Source: Micromonospora kangleipakensis
GTDB lineage: Bacteria; Actinomycetota; Actinomycetes; Mycobacteriales; Micromonosporaceae
Direction of reading: 5' to 3'
Assembly (NCBI RefSeq): GCF_004217615.1
Contig: NZ_SHLD01000001.1
Location: forward strand, 3,844,001-3,908,000
Length of the DNA stretch: 64,000 nucleotides
Positions 59,689-64,000 of this stretch are shown piece by piece. The position numbers and the translations under genes are program-made. Numbering within the stretch: the stretch's first letter is position 1; each line of letters starts with the position of its first letter. The notes under the pieces were generated by a model. The model ran no database searches and was not told the DNA's origin. It saw only the letters and a program-made list of their open reading frames with translations.

Positions 59689-60455
59689 CAGCGCGCCACC
59701 TCGGCGGGGGTGTCCAGCTTCTTCATGGTGTCCAGCACCGTGTCGGCGGTCGGCTCGACCAGCTCGGAGACGATCTGCCCGTCGGCGAGGAAGATCACCC
59801 GATCGGCGTATGCGGCGGCGGTCGGGTCGTGGGTGACCATCACGATGGTCTGGCCGTGCTCGCGGACCGAGTTGCGCAGGAAGTTCAGCACCTCGGCGCC
59901 GGAGCGGGAGTCCAGGTTGCCGGTCGGCTCGTCGGCGAAGATCACCTCGGGGCGGGCGACCAGAGCCCGCGCGCAGGCCACCCGCTGCTGCTGGCCGCCG
60001 GAGAGCTGCGCCGGCCGGTGCTTCAGCCGGTCCCGCAGGCCGACCGTGTCGATCACCGTGTCGTACCAGGCCGGATCCGGCTTGCGGCCGGCGATCGACA
60101 GCGGCAGCAGGATGTTCTCCTGCGCGGTGAGCGTGGGCAGCAGGTTGAACTGCTGGAAGATGAAGCCGACCTTGTCCCGGCGCAGCTTGGTCAGCCCGGA
60201 GTCGCCGAGCCCGGTCACCGTCGTCTCGCCGATCGACACCGTGCCCCGGGTCACCGAGTCCAGGCCCGCCAGGCAGTGCATCAGCGTCGACTTGCCGGAG
60301 CCGGACGGGCCCATGATCGCGGTGAACCGGCCGCGCTCGAACTCCGCGGTCACCCCCCGCAGCGCGGCGACCTGCGCCTCGCCGCTGCCGTACAGCTTCC
60401 ACACGTCGTTGGCCCGGGCCGCGGCCTGCACCTGCGGACCCACCGTCGCGGTCAC
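59688..60455 (-). CDS. ABC transporter ATPase, MacB/LolD type
   Basis: 255 residues. Walker A 'MGPSGSGKSTLMH', Q-loop 'GFIFQQFNLLPTLTAQEN', signature 'LSGGQQQRVACARALV', Walker B 'VIFADEPTGNLDS' and H-loop 'IVMVTHDPTAA'. It powers the FtsX-type permease downstream. The GTG at 60455 is supported by GAGG upstream; the longer in-frame version adds 33 low-complexity residues. The RR/HK pair just upstream on the same strand probably controls this operon. Confidence 0.93.
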   Translation of the reverse strand: MTATVGPQVQAAARANDVWKLYGSGEAQVAALRGVTAEFERGRFTAIMGPSGSGKSTLMHCLAGLDSVTRGTVSIGETTVTGLGDSGLTKLRRDKVGFIFQQFNLLPTLTAQENILLPLSIAGRKPDPAWYDTVIDTVGLRDRLKHRPAQLSGGQQQRVACARALVARPEVIFADEPTGNLDSRSGAEVLNFLRNSVREHGQTIVMVTHDPTAAAYADRVIFLADGQIVSELVEPTADTVLDTMKKLDTPAEVAR

Positions 60456-60782
60456 GTCATCTACCTCTTCCGTTTGCCTGCTGTTTCCGCACCGCCCCCG
60501 CTGGCCGGTGCGGCAGTTTCCATCCTCGGCCCGGCGGCTGGAGGATCCGTCCACCCCCGGACGTATCCGATGCCGGAGATCCTGCTGCGGGTCGGCCCCG
60601 ATGCCGACTCAGGGTTGCCCCTGACCCGGCCGTGGTCGACCGGATTCCCGCACCGCCGGGACGTCCTCGTCGACGCCGACGCTAGGACCTGACGTCGCGT
60701 CATGGTCAACCCCGCCGCGCCGCCGATGGTCACGGTAGGTGACAAGGACAACTCCGCGGTGGGCGGGCGGCCCGCCCGCCGC
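60456..60782. other. 327-bp region upstream of the ABC operon
   Basis: No gene supported. At its right edge a hairpin with 7-bp core GGGCGGG-CGG-CCCGCCC (60756-60782 with flanking pairs) adjoins the response regulator stop and may terminate it. The minus strand contains a TAGCGT at 60680-60685 that could be the -10 box of the transporter promoter. Confidence 0.45.
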
Positions 60783-61469
60783 TCACGCGCCGGGACGCAC
60801 CAGCCCCGTCTCGTACGCCAGCACGACCGCCTGCACCCGGTCGCGCAGCCCCAACTTCGTCAGCACGTGCCCGACGTGGGTCTTGATGGTGGTCTCGCTG
60901 ACCGACAGCGCCCGGGCGATCTCCGCGTTGGACAGGCCCCGGGCGACCTGCACCAGCACCTCCCGTTCCCGCTCGGTCAGCGCGCTGAGCGCCTTCGGCG
61001 GGCTCGCCGCCGGGTCGGGCAGCACGTCGGCGAAGCGGTCCAGCAGCCGCTTGAGGATCCGCGGCGCCACCACCGCCTCCCCGGCGGCGACCGTGCGGAT
61101 CGCGGTGACCAGGTCCTCCGCCGGCACGTCCTTGGCCAGGAATCCGCTCGCCCCGGCCCGCAGCGCGCCGACCACGTACTCGTCGAGGTCGAAGGTGGTC
61201 AGGATCAGCACCCGCACCGGCAGTCGGGCGTCGACGATGGCCCGGGTCGCCGCGACGCCGTCCATCCGGGGCATCCGGATGTCCATCAGCACCACGTCCG
61301 GCAGCAGCCGCCGGGACAGCTCCACCGCCTCCAGGCCGTCCCCGGCCTCGGCCACGATGTCCAGGTCGTCCTCGGTGCCGAGCACCATCCGGAATCCGGT
61401 CCGCAGCAGCGGCTGGTCGTCGGCGAGCAGGATCCGCACCGGCCGTGCCGGCGTCGTGCGGTCGGTCAT
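60783..61469 (-). CDS. NarL/LuxR-type response regulator
   Basis: 228 residues. The receiver domain has the acidic pair 'LLADDQPLL', phospho-acceptor Asp in 'DVVLMDIRMPRMDG', 'LILTTFD' and Lys in 'FLAKDVPAED'. The C-terminal LuxR helix-turn-helix is 'LTEREREVLVQVARGLSNAEIARALSVSETTIKTHV'. GGGAG precedes the ATG at 61469. Partner of the histidine kinase upstream; likely target is the neighbouring MacB-type exporter. Confidence 0.94.
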   Translation of the reverse strand: MTDRTTPARPVRILLADDQPLLRTGFRMVLGTEDDLDIVAEAGDGLEAVELSRRLLPDVVLMDIRMPRMDGVAATRAIVDARLPVRVLILTTFDLDEYVVGALRAGASGFLAKDVPAEDLVTAIRTVAAGEAVVAPRILKRLLDRFADVLPDPAASPPKALSALTEREREVLVQVARGLSNAEIARALSVSETTIKTHVGHVLTKLGLRDRVQAVVLAYETGLVRPGA

Positions 61470-61560
61470 CGGATCTCCCCGTCGTGCTCCTCGTGCCGCC
61501 CCGGCCCGTCGGGCCGGTTCCGCGTCCCGGGCCGGCGTGGCCCCCGACTTCGTCGGCCGG

Positions 61561-62754
61561 TCACGCGGGGACCACCCCGACCGGCTCCAGCGGGATCCTC
61601 GCGTACACCCGGAAGCCGCCGCCCGGCCGCGGACCGGTCCGCAGGACCCCACCGTAGAGGGCGACCCGCTCGCGCATGCCGACCAGTCCGTGCCCGATCC
61701 GGTCGGGTGCCGGACCCGGGCCGCGGCCGGTGTCGGTGACCTCCACCGCCAGCGAACCGTCGGCGAAGGTGAGCCGGACCAGCGCGGTCGCCGCGCCGGC
61801 GTGCTTGAGCGCGTTGGTCAGCGCCTCCTGCACGATCCGGTAGACGGTCAGCGCCACCCCCTCCTCCATCGGGCCGGGCCTGCCGTCCACCCGCACGGTC
61901 ACCGGCAGGCCCGCCTCCCGGACCTGCTCGACCAGCGCCTCGATGCCGGCCAGCCCGGGCTGCGGGGCGAGGTCGGCGGCCGGCTCGGCGTCGGTGCGCA
62001 GCACGTCCAGCAGCCGGCGCATCTCCCGCAGGGTGGCCCGGCTGGTCTCCTCGATGGTGGCGATCGCCTCGTCCGCCGTGTCCGGGTCCCGGCGCAGCAC
62101 CCGGCGGGCGCCGGTGGCCAGCACCCCCATCACGCTGACGTGGTGGGCGACCACGTCGTGCAGCTCACGGGCGATCCGGCGACGCTCGTCGGCGACCGCC
62201 CGCTCGGCCAGGGAGCGCTGGTTCGCCTCGGCGACCCGGGCCCGCTCGCGCAGCGCCTGCGTCGACTGCCGCCGGGCCTGCACGGCCCGGCCCACCGCGT
62301 ACGCCACCGAGGCGGTGAGCAGGTTGTTGAGCAGCAGGTAGGCGGGGCCCACGTCGAGCACGCCGTCCAGCGGCGCGACCGTGACAACCAGCGCCACCGG
62401 CACCCACAGCAGCACCGCGGCCAGCGTGGCCGCCCGCAGCGGCCGGTGCGCCGCCATCGTGTACGTGAGCACGACGAAGGTCACGCCCTGCGTGGTCGGG
62501 GCGTGCCCGAGCAGCGCCGGCACCCCCAGCGTGGCCACCGCCGCGCCGACCGCCGGCCACGGGGCGACCCGGCGCAGCGCCACCGGCGCGGCGCAGAGCA
62601 CGCTCCAGCCCAGCTCGGCCGACAGTTGCCCGGGGCGCAGCTCCCGCGGGGTGAGCAGGAGGAAGACCAGATCCACCAGCACCAGGGCGACCGCGAAGCA
62701 GCCGTCGACAGCCAGCGGTCGGTGCCGTGCCCACGCCCTCAGCCGATCTGTCAC
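61561..62754 (-). CDS. NarL-type sensor histidine kinase (HisKA_3)
   Basis: 397 residues. About six membrane helices fill residues ~15-160 with little extracytoplasmic sequence, so it probably senses membrane or cell-envelope state. The HisKA_3 dimerisation box is 'RRRIARELHDVVAHHVSVMGVLA', with the phospho-His in 'ELHDVVAHH'. The HATPase_c domain has 'YRIVQEALTNALKHAGAATALVRL' (N box) and 'DTGRGPGPAPDRIGHGLVGMRERV' (G boxes). The GTG at 62754 is six bases after TAGCGT, so the transcript is likely leaderless. Confidence 0.94.
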   Translation of the reverse strand: MTDRLRAWARHRPLAVDGCFAVALVLVDLVFLLLTPRELRPGQLSAELGWSVLCAAPVALRRVAPWPAVGAAVATLGVPALLGHAPTTQGVTFVVLTYTMAAHRPLRAATLAAVLLWVPVALVVTVAPLDGVLDVGPAYLLLNNLLTASVAYAVGRAVQARRQSTQALRERARVAEANQRSLAERAVADERRRIARELHDVVAHHVSVMGVLATGARRVLRRDPDTADEAIATIEETSRATLREMRRLLDVLRTDAEPAADLAPQPGLAGIEALVEQVREAGLPVTVRVDGRPGPMEEGVALTVYRIVQEALTNALKHAGAATALVRLTFADGSLAVEVTDTGRGPGPAPDRIGHGLVGMRERVALYGGVLRTGPRPGGGFRVYARIPLEPVGVVPA

Positions 62755-62760
62755 ACCGGA

Positions 62761-62766
62761 ACGCTA
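62761..62766 (-). promoter_or_regulatory. -10 box of a probable leaderless promoter (histidine kinase)
   Basis: TAGCGT on the minus strand, six bases before the GTG at 62754. Confidence 0.5.
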
Positions 62767-62830
62767 ACCGCCGCCCGGCGGGACCCCTCGTCGCCGATGC
62801 CGAACCCGCCCTCCTCCCTGGGGAGGAGGT

Positions 62831-63745
62831 TCACTCGTCGGCGCCCGGGGTTACCGGCCCGGAGCGGGCGTCGCGCAGCGGGTCCGTGGTGGCGAGGGTC
62901 GGGAACGGCGGCGGGGTGCCACCGAAGCTCGGGCAGTGCGCCTGGTGGCTGCACCAGTCACAGAGCCGGCTGGGTCGGGGTCGGAAATCCTGCCGCGCGG
63001 TGGCCTGCTCGATGGCCTGCCAGAGCGCCACCACCGTGCGCTCGAAGCGCAGCAGCTCCTCGGCGTCCGGGGTGTAGTCGCAGATCTCGGCGTCCTTGAG
63101 GTAGAGCAGCCGCAGCACCCGCGGCACCACCCCCCGGGTCCGCCACAGCACCAGGGCGTAGAACTTGAGCTGGAACAGCGCCCGCGCCTCGAACGCCTCC
63201 CGCGGCGCCCCGCCGGTCTTGTAGTCGACCACCCGCAGCGCCCCGTCCGGCGCGACGTCGAGCCGGTCCAGGTAGCCCCGGATCAGCAGCTCGTCGTCGA
63301 CCACCGCGGAGATCAACGCCTCCCGCTCGGCCGGCTCCAACCGGCGCGGATCCTCCACCGCGAAGTAGCCCTCCAGCAGGGTGGCGGCCGAGCGGAGGAA
63401 CTCGGCGACCCCGGCGGCGTCGCCCTCGGCGAACAGGCCCGCCAGCTCCGGCTCCTCGGTGACCAGCCGGTCCCACTGCGGGGCCACCAGGTCGCCCGCG
63501 GACTCCGGCGTGCGGGCCGCCGCCGGCAGGTCGAACAGCCGCTCCAGCACGGCGTGCACCAGCGTGCCCCGGGCCTGCTCCACGGTGGGACGCTCGGGCA
63601 GCCGGTCGATGCTGCGGAACCGGTAGAGCAGGGGGCAGGTCTTGAAGTCCGCCGCGCGCGACGGCGACAGCGACGCCCGTACCGTGGGTGGCACCACCGC
63701 CGTGGCGAGGGTGTCCTGTGCGTCGATCACCGGTTCCGCCGTCAT
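62831..63745 (-). CDS. RecB-like PD-(D/E)XK exonuclease with Fe-S cluster motif
   Basis: 304 residues. It opens with 'RASLSPSRAADFKTCPLLYRF' (Cys37) and 'ARGTLVHAVLERLFDLP'. The nuclease motif is 'YLDRLDVAPDGALRVVDYKTG' split as Asp...DYK, and the protein ends with 'CDWCSHQAHCPSFGG'. The four cysteines (37 plus C-x2-C-x5-C) are the 4Fe-4S set of AddB/RecB-like Cas4-type nucleases. COG2887. A stand-alone DNA repair exonuclease is expected. TAACCT seven bases before the ATG suggests a leaderless message. Confidence 0.9.
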   Translation of the reverse strand: MTAEPVIDAQDTLATAVVPPTVRASLSPSRAADFKTCPLLYRFRSIDRLPERPTVEQARGTLVHAVLERLFDLPAAARTPESAGDLVAPQWDRLVTEEPELAGLFAEGDAAGVAEFLRSAATLLEGYFAVEDPRRLEPAEREALISAVVDDELLIRGYLDRLDVAPDGALRVVDYKTGGAPREAFEARALFQLKFYALVLWRTRGVVPRVLRLLYLKDAEICDYTPDAEELLRFERTVVALWQAIEQATARQDFRPRPSRLCDWCSHQAHCPSFGGTPPPFPTLATTDPLRDARSGPVTPGADE

Positions 63746-63752
63746 GTCCGGA

Positions 63753-63758
63753 AGGTTA
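63753..63758 (-). promoter_or_regulatory. -10 box of a probable leaderless promoter (RecB-like gene)
   Basis: TAACCT on the minus strand, seven bases before the ATG at 63745. Confidence 0.5.
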
Positions 63759-63813
63759 GGGCACCGGTGTGACAGGGCCGCCGTCGCCGCACCGGCACAT
63801 GATCCGTGCCGCG

Positions 63814-63819
63814 TAGCAT
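63814..63819 (+). promoter_or_regulatory. -10 box of a probable leaderless promoter (site-2 protease)
   Basis: TAGCAT with seven bases to the GTG at 63827. Confidence 0.5.
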
Positions 63820-63826
63820 CGGTGCG

Positions 63827-64000
63827 GTGCAGCAGCCGTCCCGACCACCACGCCGGCGCGGGCGTCGTCTCGGCCTGACCGTGGGCCGGGTGTTCGGGGT
63901 GCCCCTGCACCTGGACGCCTCGATGCTCCTGCTCACCCTGGTGGTGACCGTCGCGTACGCGGTGCTCGCGCGCCGCCAGCTCGACCTCGGCCCGGTGGCC
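63827..64000 (+). CDS. Site-2 protease family (M50) membrane metalloprotease, 5' part
   Basis: 58 codons are present; the gene runs off the window. After an Arg-rich start, 'GLTVGRVFGVPLHLDASMLL' followed by 'LTLVVTVAYAVLARRQLDLG' is the typical first strand and transmembrane helix of M50-type intramembrane proteases. The HExxH motif would lie beyond the window. It is divergent from the RecB-like gene, with a TAGCAT box at leaderless spacing. Confidence 0.8.
   Translation, partial: MQQPSRPPRRRGRRLGLTVGRVFGVPLHLDASMLLLTLVVTVAYAVLARRQLDLGPVA

Overview
The window is 64 kb of very G+C-rich DNA. It has dense genes, frequent GTG starts, short intergenic gaps and strongly G/C-biased third positions. 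The gene content points to an actinomycete of the Micromonosporaceae, most likely Micromonospora or a close relative: mycothiol ligase (mshC), F420-type LLM oxidoreductase, DUF3090/SCO1664-family genes, PAC2, DUF5703, DUF3140 and UVR-type ClpC. No rRNA, tRNA or CRISPR array was seen. Genus-level placement is inference.

Layout. 1-9 kb: small stress and housekeeping genes (kinase-like, DksA/TraR, two DUF72, DUF2267, MscS channel, LtrA, PIG-L deacetylase), then a repeat-built 96-residue peptide directly followed by a JmjC-type 2-oxoglutarate oxygenase. 9-15 kb: a minus-strand group of an 86-residue helical protein, a 295-residue protein and an 890-residue FtsK/EccC-like ATPase, with a coiled-coil membrane protein beyond it. 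A solitary TnpB element lies between the last two. 15-26 kb: NYN RNase, ClpC-like unfoldase with two small followers, LysR, hemerythrin, M20 peptidase, aldo/keto reductase, F420 LLM enzyme and uppP. 26.5-31.4 kb: lysozyme-like secreted protein and the conserved block phosphomutase-DUF3090-SCO1664-mshC.

31.4-40 kb: a six-gene minus-strand operon that reads as a poly-gamma-glutamate system. In transcription order it holds gamma-glutamyltransferase, CapA/PgsA, a tandem Cache-HAMP membrane protein, CapB/PgsB, CapC/PgsC and a secreted NlpC/P60 hydrolase. 40.6-44.1 kb: a plus-strand secreted/membrane set (DUF6230, DUF6114, a secreted protein, and further on a C39-like peptidase). This 31.4-44 kb stretch separates mshC from PAC2/metH, looks less G+C-rich than its flanks, and is flanked on one side by repeats; it reads as an accessory insert.

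44-64 kb: GntR regulator with a palindromic operator, PAC2, metH, a short decayed patch (capsid-like fragment, small ORFs, SRPBCC pseudogene), an ECF sigma factor/DGPF pair, a methyltransferase, a duplicated and frameshifted small membrane gene, a zinc peptidase lipoprotein, a HAD phosphatase with a probable CTG start, a MacB-type ABC exporter, a NarL-type two-component system, a RecB-like Fe-S nuclease and the start of a site-2 protease.

A recurrent promoter signature (TANNNT ending 6-8 nt before the start codon) marks many genes as probably leaderless. The most promising undescribed systems are the repeat peptide plus JmjC oxygenase (7.3-8.9 kb), the EccC-like ATPase group (9.0-14.9 kb) and the tandem-Cache protein inside the poly-gamma-glutamate operon (34.3-36.7 kb).
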